A stretch of DNA of 64,000 nt from Taiwanofungus camphoratus (GCA_003999685.1 CP021232.1:1054001-1118000), one strand, 5' to 3'; shown: positions 12,214 to 22,978, counted from the stretch's first letter. Numbers and translations: made by a program. Notes: generated by a model not told the origin, from the sequence alone.

Positions 12214-15200
12214 TCATCGTAAGTTCTTGCGCTGCTTATATGCGTTTAGCAGCTCGTCCGCAGTGCCGGCTAAGTTCTCTTCCGGTTCCCATGAGTCATC
12301 GGCGGATGAGTAACCTTTCCACCTGACTCGGTACTCTCGGCGATTCCTTCGGCGATTCTCACGATGTCCGACCAGAGCTTCGACTTCGTAGTTATCTTCG
12401 CCGCTGATAAGCTCCGGCGGTGGTTCCGTGTAGTTGGGACCATGCGTGTCCGTCTCGGTGTATGGTGACAGAAGTGCGGCGTGGAAAACGGGGTGCACTC
12501 GCCATGTCGTCGGGAGTTTCAGCTTGTAAGACACCGGTCCTAGAACGTCCGTGATTTCGAAGGGTCCTTCGCGCTTGGGAGCCAACTTCCTCGTCGGGTA
12601 TGGTAGCTTTAGATTCCGCGAGTCTAGCCATACCTTTTGTCCTTTGCGGAAACCCGTTCCTTTGGGTTTCACGCGTCTTGCTAACACCGCCTGTGCTAGC
12701 TCCATTGCTGAGTGTGCGTCTTCCCGAATCTTCTGCAAGTTTCGCAGTCGATACGCGGCGCCCGGTGTGTCCGATCCGGGGTGTACGACGGGAATCCCTC
12801 GAGGTTCATAGCCCATCATGACCTTGAAGGGTGACGTCTTGATCGTAGAATGCTCACGCGAGTTGTGAGCGAACTGTGCTGAGCCCAGCAGCGATGACCA
12901 ATTGTCCGGGTTGTTGCTCGTGAAGCATCGCAGGTAGATCTCCAGTTCCTGGTTGACTCGTTCCGTCTCCCCGTCCGTTTGAGGGTGGAACGCTGTGCTC
13001 ATGGCCGACTTGACTCCAGTCATACGACAGAGCTCCTGGAATACCTTTGATGCGAACTGTGGTCCTCGATCGCTAATGATCTTGTCCGGAAGACCAAACC
13101 ACTTGTATACCTCGCGATATAATGCCTCGGCTGTTCCTGATGCGTCAATCGTTTTGTTGCATGGAATGAAAATTACCCCCTTCGTAAGGTCGTGGTCCAC
13201 AACGACCAAAATTGAATCGTAGCCCTCCGAAGTCGGCAAATCCGTAATGAAATCGCAGCAGAATGTACTGAACGGAGTGGCGTGCTGCGCGGATTTGATC
13301 GGGAGTAGGGCTGGTCGGGTGGGGTGTGTGTTAACTTTCATTTGCTGGCAAATGCCGCAACCTTTGACGTATCGCATGACGAAGTCAGCCATTCCAGGCC
13401 ACCAGTAGTCTCGTCGAACGGACGAGAGAGTTTTCTGAATTCCAGGGTGGCCGGCAGAGGGGAGGTCGTGATAATTCGAGACCGTTTGTCGTCGCAGATC
13501 CTCGTCCAGGGGAATATATACCCGATTGTCGTAGAGGAGGTTTTCGTCTCGAATTGTCCAGTGGTCGTTTGAGCCGTTTCGTGCATTGCGCATCCCTTCC
13601 GTATACATCGAGTCGTTTACGCATGCTTCCGCGATGGAAGCCCTTAGACTCGTGTCGATTGCTGCTGCCCATACCTTGTCCGGTAGGACGGTTACATCTT
13701 GGTTGTCTGATGAGCCGTCGTCGTGGTCGGGGCGTCGGGAGAGCGCGTCGCTTTGCACCATTTGCGTGCCCGGGACATGAATTAACCTGTAATCGAATTC
13801 GGACAAGCGGAGAGCCCATCGTGCCTGCCTTCGATTCAGATTCCGTGCCGTCTTCCAGTACGTCAGATTCTTGTGGTCGCTGTAGATCGTGACTGGATAC
13901 GGGCTACCGATGAGAAGATGACTCCATTCGTTGAGTCCCCTCATGACGCCCATGAGTTCTCGGTCGTAGACATCGTAATTTCGTTCCGCTGGTGTCATAC
14001 TCTGGGAAATATAACCGCATGGATGCCAATCGCCATTGTCGTCCTTTTGCCTGAGGACGGCGCCTGTGGCGAACTTCGATGCGTCCGTTTCCAACGCGAA
14101 CGGCTTCTCCGGGTCGGGCATCTGTAAAACCGGTTGTTCCAGGAAGGCTTTCTTCATTGCCTCGAAAGCTTCCTGTTGTTCGTCGTCCCAGTGCCATTTG
14201 ACGTCTTTTCGCGTAAGCGAGATCAGAGGTTGGGCCATGTGCGAGAAGCTGTGTATAAACCGGCGGTAGAAGTTCCCAAATCCAATGAACGACCGAACCT
14301 CCCTGAGGTTCTTAGGTATCGGCCAGTCCTTGATGCCGGCTACCTTGACTGGGTCCATGGCGAGTTGTCCGGGTCTGATGATCATGCCTAAGAATTCGAC
14401 TTCTTGCACGTCGAATTTGCACTTTTCCGGTTTGAGATACAGGTCAGTATCTCGAAGCCTTTCGATAACTCGCCGTGTTCGCTTCTTATGCTCCTCGGGG
14501 TCTGTTGAGTAGATAAGGATGTCGTCCATATAGATTGCCAACCATCCTTCCTTGAGCATGTCTGCGAAGACCGTGTTCATCATCCGTTGGAACGTCGCCG
14601 GTGAGTTGCACATCCCGAAGAACATTACCAGGGGTTCGTAGAACGAGGGAGGTCCTTCCCCTGCCGCTGGAACGCCGAAAGCCGCTTTCCATTCGTCACC
14701 TTCCTTGATGCGAAGGTTGTTGTATCCCTGACGAAGGTCCATCTTCGTGAAGATCGTGGCGTTATTGAGGCGTTCCAGAAGCTCCGTTACGAGGGGAAGA
14801 GGGTATCTGTCTTTGATCGTTCCCTCGTTGAGTTCCCTATAGTCCTGACAAGGTCGGTATCCGCCGTCCTTCTTATCCACGAAGAAGAACGGACTTGCGA
14901 GTGGCGATTTGGATGGTCGGATGTATCCCTTCTCTATATTCTCCTCGAGGAACTTGTCCAGTTCCGCTCGTTGATCCCGGTTAAGAGAATACGTCGACTG
15001 CTTGAAGTCTTTGAAATCCGATTTGAGGTTTATCTCGTGGTCAAACTCCGAATGTCGGGGAAGTCTCGCTGCCTTAGCTTTGTCGAACACCGGAAGGAGG
15101 TCGTGGAGGTACTCGGGAACGAGTTCCTCGACCGGTTTCTCCTCTTTCTGGGCGTGTTCTTTGATAGCGAGTTCCGTAGACGTGGTGAGTCGACCTATGT

Positions 15201-16098
15201 CGTGCTTGACATGCCAGATAAGACCGTTTTCGAGACGACGATAGGTTCCGTCGAGGGGGTACTTCTCCTCCGTAAGGGGTGCGTCTCGATACGCTGGGTA
15301 TGAGTCCCGTCCATATGTCGTGATCCGATCGTCTCCTTCGATGAATGCGATAACCAGTTCATCGTCGTTGATCGTTTCCATCGCCTGATCCAGTGTGGTA
15401 CCGTTGACCGATTCTTCTACCAGGGGTGCGACTGGGGTGTCGCGGTGTGCTGTCTGCCTAGGCATGTCTGTCGTCGGCAAGACAGGAGACATGGTGTCGA
15501 TCACCTCAAAGTCTCCTTCATCCTCTACCTCCTCAACGGTGGGCTGCCATTGTTGCTTGAGGTGTTTGTCTCGTTCGGCGAGGAAGGCCGCTACCTGCGG
15601 ACAAGGGGGTGCTGACCAGTCTACCTCATAGTCTAACACGGGATCCAGGGCTTCCTCCTGTTCTCGTTCGGTTAGTTTCTTCAGCTCCAGTCGCGCTACT
15701 CGTTGCGCGATGATCCCCTTCTTCCATTCTCGAGACTCCTGCAGGGTCATGCGGTGTTTCAGTTCCACACGACCCCCCTTCCAGTCGATACTGGGGTTTT
15801 CAAGTTTGAGCCATGTATGTCCGAAGATGACGTCTTCGTTCCCTATACTGGCCACATACGCTTTGACAAACCGGGGCTCGTTCCCGATTTTGTACGATAG
15901 CAAGGCTCGTTTGTTAATGAGCGCTTGCTTATTGGCAGTGCCGTCCACGTTGAACACCGGTATTGGGCGTGGTAGCGCCTCGGTCCGTAACTTGTGTTCC
16001 TTAACAAATCGTGGATGCACGAATATTCCTGACGCGCCACTATCGATAAAGGCGCGAGCTTCGACGGCTTTTCGTCCCACAGTAATCGGAATGTGCAA
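12214..16098 (-). CDS. pol: pol of the chromovirus (PR-RT-RH-IN-chromodomain)
   Basis: An open frame of 1,294 codons. In order: an aspartic protease with FIDSGASG near residue 18; reverse transcriptase with YMDDILIYS near 522; RNase H beginning ETDASKFATGAVL near 669; an integrase zinc domain (H..H..C..C, ending CGICQQM) near 880-930 and the integrase core after it; and a C-terminal chromodomain (EYRVRWKGY...DDSWEPEENL) at about 1245-1285. The integrase-plus-chromodomain end defines a chromovirus. Confidence 0.96.
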   Translation of the reverse strand: MHIPITVGRKAVEARAFIDSGASGIFVHPRFVKEHKLRTEALPRPIPVFNVDGTANKQALINKRALLSYKIGNEPRFVKAYVASIGNEDVIFGHTWLKLENPSIDWKGGRVELKHRMTLQESREWKKGIIAQRVARLELKKLTEREQEEALDPVLDYEVDWSAPPCPQVAAFLAERDKHLKQQWQPTVEEVEDEGDFEVIDTMSPVLPTTDMPRQTAHRDTPVAPLVEESVNGTTLDQAMETINDDELVIAFIEGDDRITTYGRDSYPAYRDAPLTEEKYPLDGTYRRLENGLIWHVKHDIGRLTTSTELAIKEHAQKEEKPVEELVPEYLHDLLPVFDKAKAARLPRHSEFDHEINLKSDFKDFKQSTYSLNRDQRAELDKFLEENIEKGYIRPSKSPLASPFFFVDKKDGGYRPCQDYRELNEGTIKDRYPLPLVTELLERLNNATIFTKMDLRQGYNNLRIKEGDEWKAAFGVPAAGEGPPSFYEPLVMFFGMCNSPATFQRMMNTVFADMLKEGWLAIYMDDILIYSTDPEEHKKRTRRVIERLRDTDLYLKPEKCKFDVQEVEFLGMIIRPGQLAMDPVKVAGIKDWPIPKNLREVRSFIGFGNFYRRFIHSFSHMAQPLISLTRKDVKWHWDDEQQEAFEAMKKAFLEQPVLQMPDPEKPFALETDASKFATGAVLRQKDDNGDWHPCGYISQSMTPAERNYDVYDRELMGVMRGLNEWSHLLIGSPYPVTIYSDHKNLTYWKTARNLNRRQARWALRLSEFDYRLIHVPGTQMVQSDALSRRPDHDDGSSDNQDVTVLPDKVWAAAIDTSLRASIAEACVNDSMYTEGMRNARNGSNDHWTIRDENLLYDNRVYIPLDEDLRRQTVSNYHDLPSAGHPGIQKTLSSVRRDYWWPGMADFVMRYVKGCGICQQMKVNTHPTRPALLPIKSAQHATPFSTFCCDFITDLPTSEGYDSILVVVDHDLTKGVIFIPCNKTIDASGTAEALYREVYKWFGLPDKIISDRGPQFASKVFQELCRMTGVKSAMSTAFHPQTDGETERVNQELEIYLRCFTSNNPDNWSSLLGSAQFAHNSREHSTIKTSPFKVMMGYEPRGIPVVHPGSDTPGAAYRLRNLQKIREDAHSAMELAQAVLARRVKPKGTGFRKGQKVWLDSRNLKLPYPTRKLAPKREGPFEITDVLGPVSYKLKLPTTWRVHPVFHAALLSPYTETDTHGPNYTEPPPELISGEDNYEVEALVGHRENRRRNRREYRVRWKGYSSADDSWEPEENLAGTADELLNAYKQRKNLR

Positions 16099-16181
16099 AG
16101 CTCTGTCATTCCGGACTACAAGTACAACACGGGACAGTGAAATGGATACGGGCAGTGGTTGCGTCGGCTCACCCTGCCCCT

Positions 16182-17504
16182 TTAAAAATCCTCCATTCCT
16201 AACTCCTCGAACATCGCCCTCTTCTCATCCGATGAGAGCGTCTTGATGTACGAGCGGAAATCCATGGGGGGTCGCGCCTCGGGTTCCTTCGAGGTATTCC
16301 TTTGGCCTGTCTTGGCCGTCTTCTTCGGACACCTGCGCACCGCGTGCCCTCCCTTGTGGCAGTAGAAACATAGACGATTGTCCATGTGGTACTTCCTTTC
16401 TTTCTCGCTAAGGTTGCATCCGTCTTCCCACTTCTTGGTGAACGGTGTGGGGCGCGGGGTGACGAGTGCGTCCACTTCCATGGGTTCGCCGTAGTCGACG
16501 TCGGCGGTAGCGGAGAGGGTTTGGTCGATTCCTCTGTAGACGGCGTCGAGATGAAGAACGTCGGCGTACCACTTTTCCATGGAGTTGGGTCGCTCTGTGT
16601 TGGTGCGGCCTGCGAGTGTCGTGTAGATCTGGCGGTCCAGACCTTTGATGAAGATCGCCCTCAACGTGGGGTAATCGTTCTCGGTGCGTTGGCCTTGGAG
16701 GCCCACGACGGCGTCCTTTAACTTGGCCTTCTCTGCCAGGAGTCGGAACCTTTCCACGTACATCTTCGTACTAACCCTGGTCTTCTTGTTTAGTTGCTTG
16801 GCCGGCAACTCCATTAGCACCTGATGGGCCCTCTGGACTCCTTCGTGCTCGGGGAACGCGAGTCGCAAGCTCGCCTTGAATACGTCCCAGCTGGCGTAGG
16901 GAGCATGCCCTCCCGCGGCCCGTTCGTAAAACGTATCGCGCCAGATACGTGCGTCCTGCCCTCCTTTCATGAGAGCGACCGCATAAGCGATCTTTGCATC
17001 ATCGCTTAGCCCTTGATTGTTGGTGGCAGTGAGGTAGTGCTCCACCCGCTGGAGGAAACGCTCCAGATCTTCTCCTTGCCCAGTGAACGGCTCTGGTGCA
17101 GGAATGTCGAGCTTAAGGGGTCGACTCCCCTGTTGCTGTTGCGCCGAAAGGTGCGCTATGAGCGCCTCGAGCTCCGCCCTGGTCATTGTTGCAATAGTAG
17201 CCATCGTGGTAGGGGTGGTGGGTGTTACGGGTGTGGAAGGGAGTGATGGAAATGTGGGAGTAGTCGGGGTGGCTATCTGCGGTGTCGAAGGTATCGACGC
17301 GGGAAAGAAACCTGCTGGGTCTCTTCCGTCTGGCGGAGGGTTACGTCTGAAATAGGAGGCTAATTTCTCCTGTGCTCGTTGATTCGAAATTGTCCCTGCC
17401 CACGCGAGTGGGGAGTTCGGGTAAATCGGATCGAGGTTCTGATCAACGAAGGTCCAACGAAGACGATCGTACAGAAGTGGTGCGCTGTTTACTTGAGTCG
17501 GCAA
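16182..17504 (-). CDS. gag: gag of the chromovirus
   Basis: An open frame of about 440 codons forming the capsid and nucleocapsid part. A Ty3-type gag region (PEPFTGQGEDLERFL onward) leads to a CCHC zinc knuckle of form CX2CX4HX4C (CFYCHKGGHAVRRC). Pol starts just downstream in the -1 frame, and its open frame reaches back to the gag end, compatible with the -1 frameshifting known in parts of this family. Confidence 0.9.
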   Translation of the reverse strand: MPTQVNSAPLLYDRLRWTFVDQNLDPIYPNSPLAWAGTISNQRAQEKLASYFRRNPPPDGRDPAGFFPASIPSTPQIATPTTPTFPSLPSTPVTPTTPTTMATIATMTRAELEALIAHLSAQQQQGSRPLKLDIPAPEPFTGQGEDLERFLQRVEHYLTATNNQGLSDDAKIAYAVALMKGGQDARIWRDTFYERAAGGHAPYASWDVFKASLRLAFPEHEGVQRAHQVLMELPAKQLNKKTRVSTKMYVERFRLLAEKAKLKDAVVGLQGQRTENDYPTLRAIFIKGLDRQIYTTLAGRTNTERPNSMEKWYADVLHLDAVYRGIDQTLSATADVDYGEPMEVDALVTPRPTPFTKKWEDGCNLSEKERKYHMDNRLCFYCHKGGHAVRRCPKKTAKTGQRNTSKEPEARPPMDFRSYIKTLSSDEKRAMFEELGMEDF

Positions 17505-17591
17505 TCCCCAAGCGGTGGGGTCGACTGTCTCGATGGTAGACGTGATGTCTAATGGTTAGCCCTACTAGATAAGACTAGGGGCGACTTAGCG

Positions 17592-17603
17592 TAAGTTCGA
17601 TCT
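17592..17603 (-). other. Putative self-priming primer-binding site
   Basis: Two nucleotides inside the 5' LTR the sense strand reads AGATCGAACTTA. This is the exact complement of TAAGTTCGATCT, the predicted transcript 5' end within the LTR (17814-17803). Tf1 and other sushi-type chromoviruses are known to prime reverse transcription from the folded 5' end of their own RNA instead of a tRNA. I did not see the usual TGG-type tRNA complement here. Confidence 0.7.
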
Positions 17604-17605
17604 TT

Positions 17606-18159
17606 TGATACAAGCTGGTATCAACGACCGGAAAGCCTCGAACGTGAGGACCTGGCTACTGAAGATAGTAGTGAGGCTTTATGGACACTGCGTATGTCCT
17701 TCTGGGCGAAGTCGATAGAGTCGAGCGAGTACTCAGGTACGAAGCGAGAGGTCGCAAGATACGAGTATAAGATTGCTAGTGGTAACTAGCTACTTGGTAA
17801 CCAGATCGAACTTAAGGTTCGACCTACAAAGTACACGGCCTTATATACATATTCTACTCTGCGCACGGACCATGGCACGTGGTCTAAGAATCAGCATGAG
17901 TAAGCGTAAGTAAGGCGATATGAGTCATCGGGCCGTATTAGCAATCAGTAAGCGTAAGACGGAATGTGTAAGCGGGGCCCGATATGAGTCATAGTCCATG
18001 AGTAACCGGGGCCCGTCCGGGGCCCGTACCGTAAGCAGCAATGAGTCAAGGTGCTGCGCAAAGAAGCTGGGCCTACCCGAGGCCCGTCCTAGAAGCGAAA
18101 GGTCGTAGGACCGATCCGAGGTCCGACCGATAAGATATGCGATGGAAGAAATTGTATCA
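17606..18159 (-). repeat. LTR (5' LTR in element orientation)
   Basis: 554 bp, bounded by TGATAC/GTATCA. In the sense direction the region from 18159 down to about 17814 behaves as U3. It has three TGACTCA (bZIP-type) motifs at 18048-18042, 17991-17985 and 17927-17921, and a TATA box, TATATAA, at 17847-17841. Confidence 0.96.
17841..17847 (-). promoter_or_regulatory. TATA box in the 5' LTR
   Basis: TATATAA on the minus strand, 27-33 nt upstream of TAAGTTCGATCT at 17814-17803. That 12-mer is complementary to the primer-binding region next to the LTR. The spacing suggests transcripts begin at about 17814. Confidence 0.65.
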
Positions 18160-18164
18160 ACTCT
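18160..18164. repeat. Target-site duplication, right copy (ACTCT)
   Basis: Matches 11083-11087, so both LTRs belong to one insertion that has not recombined with another copy. Confidence 0.93.
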
Positions 18165-19287
18165 CAAATACTGGGAGTCCATTCTCAAAACAGTGTCAGC
18201 CAAGTCTGACACTAATTTGCAGACTGATATACTATGGTTTTATCAGCTTTGCAAAATTCTCTGTAAATTTTTGAATAACTTCACAACAACATCATATGCT
18301 GGTCTTGGAGTTTCAGCATATCCAAAGGTCCTTACTACAGTTCTATTCACTAACATGTTGGAAAAATGAGGATAGGGATGTGTCAGAACAGTACCAATAA
18401 CAAGAGTGTGTAACACATATTGCAAAGTTTTGTCACACTGCGTCACGGCATGTCGACACAACGGCCAATACTCGGCAGCTCAATCGCAACTAGCGTGATT
18501 CTGAGCAATGTAGCTGTTGTTTGTCTCTCACACAATGTTCCGTTTTCTACACAAAAAATGGCCAGTTTATTGTTTCACTAAATGGAGGGTCTGAATGAAA
18601 GGAATGAAGCCTTGATGCACTGAAATTTCTAGGAAAAACTATGAGCAGGATCGGACTAGATCTGCTCATTATGGTTCATCTCATCTGGGACTAACAATGG
18701 TGTATTTGTGTCTTGCAAGATGGCTACAGTGAATGATTTCATACTTCAGTCCAATAGAGTATTACTAGATGCATATGTCCACCAAGTTTCTTTGGTGAGG
18801 TTTGTGGTGCTCAGGAGACTATTTTGCAAAGCCTGTTCATTTTGCAAAGCTAGTAAAACCGTAGTAGCTCATTTGAATTTTCTAGCTTAAAGCGGACATT
18901 CGAATTGTGCACCTAAACAGGCAAGTAAGCCACTGCCCGGTGTGGTTTACCTGCCTATTTAGGTTCCCTATTTGGAAGTCTAAATCTGGAAAATTCGAGC
19001 GCGCTACATCGAGCTGCAAATTAGTGGAAAATTTACGCGGGCTCATCCCGAGTCCTCCATAGCAATTGGAGGCCGAGGAATCATCGAGCGACGGGTAAGT
19101 GGCGTTCCCCGGCGTGATTTCTGCACTCTGCGTTAAACGCTGGCTGTGATAAAATTAATACAACGTGTCACAGAAATGGAATCCTTGTCACGTCATGATC
19201 CCATCACACCCCACGCTTTGTTTATAACAGGATACTTGTTGGGTTTAGCACTCATCACACAACTAGGCTTTATAACGGTTTGTATCA
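18165..19287. other. Intergenic: AT-rich retroelement flank and RBX1 upstream region
   Basis: No gene recognised. 18165-18900 is AT-rich and may be remains of an older repeat continuing from 10900-11087 on the other side of the insertion. It holds the near-duplicate phrase ATTTTGCAAAGC twice near 18820-18850. 18911-18964 is a strong foldback, listed separately. The small frames at 18142-18369, 18243-18461 and 19146-19445 are not convincing. Confidence 0.45.
18911..18964. repeat. 23-bp foldback (hairpin) with 8-nt loop
   Basis: The left arm at 18911-18933 (ACCTAAACAGGCAAGTAAGCCAC) pairs with 18942-18964: 20 Watson-Crick pairs, one G-U and two mismatches, with loop TGCCCGGT. It could be a miniature foldback element, a small-RNA precursor or a recombination scar. 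It lies about 320 bp upstream of the RBX1 start. Confidence 0.7.
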
Positions 19288-19953
<666 letters not shown>

Positions 19954-20781
19954 TCGAACTACTAGGAATGCGTTCAATATCATGGGCCGGGCGCCGCTCA
20001 TATATGTACTATTAGCCCTAACAGGCGCGCGGAGTTTTTGCAATGTGCATGTGTATCACCTGCTTTTGTCAATGTTATAGATAATGGCACTCCAAGGACT
20101 ACTAAGAGTTACGTCTATCCTGACAAAAGCTGGTATCTCGAGTCCCGTTTCGCGGAGCGATAGTTGCCTAGCCTTGGTGGGCTTTGAAACAAAGCGACAG
20201 GCTTATATATTATTTATACCGCGACGTTCTTTTTCAAGGTGCTCTAACATGCAAACAGTTATTGAGAAGCAGACACCTTCCTCCTAGTCATGGCGGCTGT
20301 GAAAGATGATACAAGCTACACGGTCGTATCTTCCAACCTCTGGCCTTTCAAAGTTCCTTATACAACACTTTCCATTCGCTCATCCCCTTATGGACCAATG
20401 ATTCAAGGACGAAATAATGAGCTGAAGCTTCTTGTCCGCTTTCGGAGAAAAATGATAAGATTTGCTAGACAAATTACCATAACAAGTAGATATCGCTGAT
20501 GTTTTGATCTAGACCGCTGACATTGGATAATTGCTATGCAGGGGTTTATCTCCCTCAGTCTGGGGTATCGATCACGGAGAAAAATGCAACGTATCACTGG
20601 TATATGTCAGGGACTTTACAACTAGTCTTGTAAGGCTGTGAGTGTCCCATGATGACAGAATCAGTCAGATATGCGAAGAAAAGAAGGGTGCCAAAGTTCA
20701 TTAGATGTATCATATCCAAACTGCCAATTCACGGACCTTCGAGAAGTGTATCCTTAGATAGTTGTGGGAGAATGATGGTGA
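19954..20781. other. Intergenic between convergent RBX1 and the Cys-rich gene
   Basis: No recognisable gene, RNA or repeat. A 69-codon plus frame at 20290-20499 (starts MAAVKDDTSYTVV) has an ATG but no recognised domain and no obvious continuation, so I leave it unannotated. Confidence 0.5.
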
Positions 20782-21215
20782 TCATGTTTGGGAACGGTCG
20801 AGAAGATCACCAGTATTCCTGTTGCCATTTGCCTTTGACATAGATTGCCGTGGCATTGGTTGTGTGGTCACAGCCAATTCATTCGTGGATGACATATTAG
20901 ACTGTTTGTCTTCAGCCTCCGGAGCGAAATCATCCTTGTCAAACGAGGCCTTGCAACATGAACCGCAACACCCGCCTCTGTTGCCTCTTGTACCACAGTT
21001 TGCTGCATTCAAACTTGTCAAACCGGAATTCTTGGACTAGATAGCCATTTGTCGGGGTGAACTTACCGAACATCGTCCAATTGCTCAGAGACTCTGTACA
21101 TGCAACACCTGACAGTCTGAAGCATTGATTACAGTAGATGCAAGGATGAAAGAAAGTACGCACAACAAAGTCCGCAACATGCTTCGCAACAATTGTTTAC
21201 GCAGTCGTCCGACAT
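20782..21215 (-). CDS. Small cysteine-rich protein
   Basis: Three exons, 21215-21160, 21116-21067 and 21002-20782, giving 108 residues; both introns (43 and 64 nt) keep frame. The first 52 residues hold 13 cysteines, mostly as CC pairs (CVNNCCEACCGLCC, then GGCCGSCC), followed by FDKDDF and an acidic, Gln/Ser/Thr-rich tail with no cysteine. There is no signal peptide or clear membrane helix. Similar CC-rich, acidic-tailed short proteins occur as gene families in mushrooms (from memory), with no known role. Possibilities are a palmitoylated peripheral membrane protein or a metal binder (inference). The CC-pair layout and the neat phase fit argue that it is real. Confidence 0.8.
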
Positions 21216-21737
21216 TTCGATCGGTCAAACGCTGGTACGGAACGAGTTGGAATAACGACAACGATTTCACAGGCAAGAAGAGTAAACTACTAAAGAGTGG
21301 AGGGATGTGGAATGTAAGGACTAGGAGGCTGCAATAAGCAGGCAGTGATGTAATTGAGTTTATCTGTGAGACGGCGAACATGGTCTAGCACACATCCCTT
21401 TGGGTAGAGTCTCGTAAGCGTACCTTTCCTGGACACGGCACATCAAAAAATATCGCCACCACTATAAAAAAACCAGAGCTACGTGAGTACAGTGGTGGTT
21501 ACCTAACGAATACTCAATCGGACTCAACCTCATTTCGATCGCGAGATCAGATTGCCGAATATGGCAAATACGTAGGTACACAATGATCGCTGCACATACT
21601 CGTGATAAAAACCTGGAATTCCATATGGTGACGCCAATGTTCTTTACACCGATGCAAAAGCAAAAAAAAGCTAGTTATGTACGCCTCTGTCTTACATCAT
21701 CCATAACTTCAAGATCCATAAGATTTCTGTCCACTTT
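21216..21737. other. Intergenic between the Cys-rich gene and TBCC
   Basis: This is the Cys-rich gene promoter plus the TBCC 3' flank. Nothing else is seen. Confidence 0.5.
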
Positions 21738-22978
21738 CTACACGACAGGAAGCAGTTCAAGGAGAGAAGCATCCAAATCGACATCTCTGCGATTTGTCCG
21801 ATGAGGCCAGGCAGTGTCTTGGATTGACTCGTTCTCAGGTAGAACAGACCAATTGGGGGACGGTGTCGGGCGTATATGCGAAAAGTCCTGAACGGAGAGA
21901 TGACGGCTTGTCGGCATCTAGTAAGAAAAGTCGACATGAATGTATGTGCTGGACTTTATGGCACAAGAAAACATACAGAAATCTTGGGCTCTATTTGCAG
22001 AAGATGTGAGGGGTATGCAACAAAGCGGATCGCTGTACAATGTTCGATAATCGGATTCGAGAGAACAGAAAGATATACATCGACATATGCTGATGTGTGC
22101 ATTCGGAACTGTTGGTCATATCATTACGCGCGGGCATTTGTTAGACTCTTGATTAACTATATGCTGTGCCATAGGAAGCGCACCTGATGACAACCAACTG
22201 CTATGATGCACCTTGTCAAGTCATGTATCAGCGCACTACCCTCGATTTTCGGTAGGATCAGGATACTGTTTCTGACATTCCGAATATGAAGGGCGGTGAT
22301 GCTGAAGGAGGTGGTATAAGACGGCGTGCCACGAGGGGGCTCGGAAGACACTAGATCGACAATACAGTGGTCAAGATCAGAAATTGTAAGATCAGACATC
22401 GCTGACGGCTGCACGTTGGGAAATGACCACAGATCAAGATATTCGTGTGCATGTGCTGATAACGCAAAGCTACCCGATAAAGTGAGGTCACTGCTGGTTG
22501 GGAGTGACCTATCAAGAGCATTGACGTCCGTACTATGGTCGAGTTTAGTGGAGATGGTCTGCTTATTCGCTTTGCGTTTGAAGGCAAATTTGGGCTTCGG
22601 AGAGGACGAGAGTCTAAGATTCTGCAGAGACTGTTCTATCTCATTCAACCTCTGTCCCAGTCCATTTCAGGATGCAATACGGGAGACCGCAATCGATACG
22701 TTCAATACTCACGAGCTCGCATTGCCGTTGATCATAGCTTGGCAAAAAGCTCGTAGCATCAGTCAACTCCTTTCTCAGCTTGACTACGTCCAAAGATATT
22801 TGTTCTAGCGCATCAGGTGTCGCCCCCCCGGAGTTCATGGTATACAGTCGAGCGTTAAGTTCTGTTCAACCCGCTCAGGGACTTTCAGTCACTACAAAGA
22901 GAATTGCAGCGGACCGGAACGCGTAGACTGAAAGTGAGCATAGAACTCCTGCGTGAGTGCTTGGTTTGAATCTGACAT
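21738..22978 (-). CDS. Tubulin-binding cofactor C (TBCC)
   Basis: Cofactor C acts with cofactors D and E on the tubulin dimer, stimulating beta-tubulin GTP hydrolysis and release of assembly-competent heterodimer. Five exons: 22978-22915, 22861-22713, 22651-22184, 22108-21977 and 21917-21738, giving 330 residues. The N-terminal helical part starts MSDSNQALTQEFYAHFQ and contains LRKELTDATSFLPSYDQRQ. The C-terminal beta-helix (TBCC/C-CAP) domain has ALHIRNVRNSILILP, GSALIHDL, RMHTSAYVDVYLSV, NPIIEHC and, near the end, LSVQDFSHIRPTPSPNWSVL. Intron 1 has a weak donor (GTCCGC), so the exon 1-2 junction is the least certain. The other phases are exact. Confidence 0.93.

Larger units (their letters stand above)
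11088..18159 (-). mobile_element. Ty3/gypsy LTR retrotransposon, chromovirus (Tf1/sushi-like), looks whole and young
   Basis: A 7,072-bp element read on the minus strand. It has two 554-bp LTRs beginning TGATAC and ending GTATCA, a 5-bp target duplication, gag with a CCHC knuckle, pol in the order protease, reverse transcriptase, RNase H, integrase and chromodomain, and a small extra ORF between pol and the 3' LTR. The chromodomain places it among chromoviruses, which often direct integration through chromatin. By eye the LTRs differ at one position in 554, so the insertion is recent, and gag and pol are long and open. It is best described as a whole-looking, recently inserted copy. It lies between the THR4 promoter and RBX1. 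Confidence 0.95.

Noticed and set aside
12551-15900. Many plus-strand frames across the pol region
   Set aside because: Shadows of pol; none has a domain.
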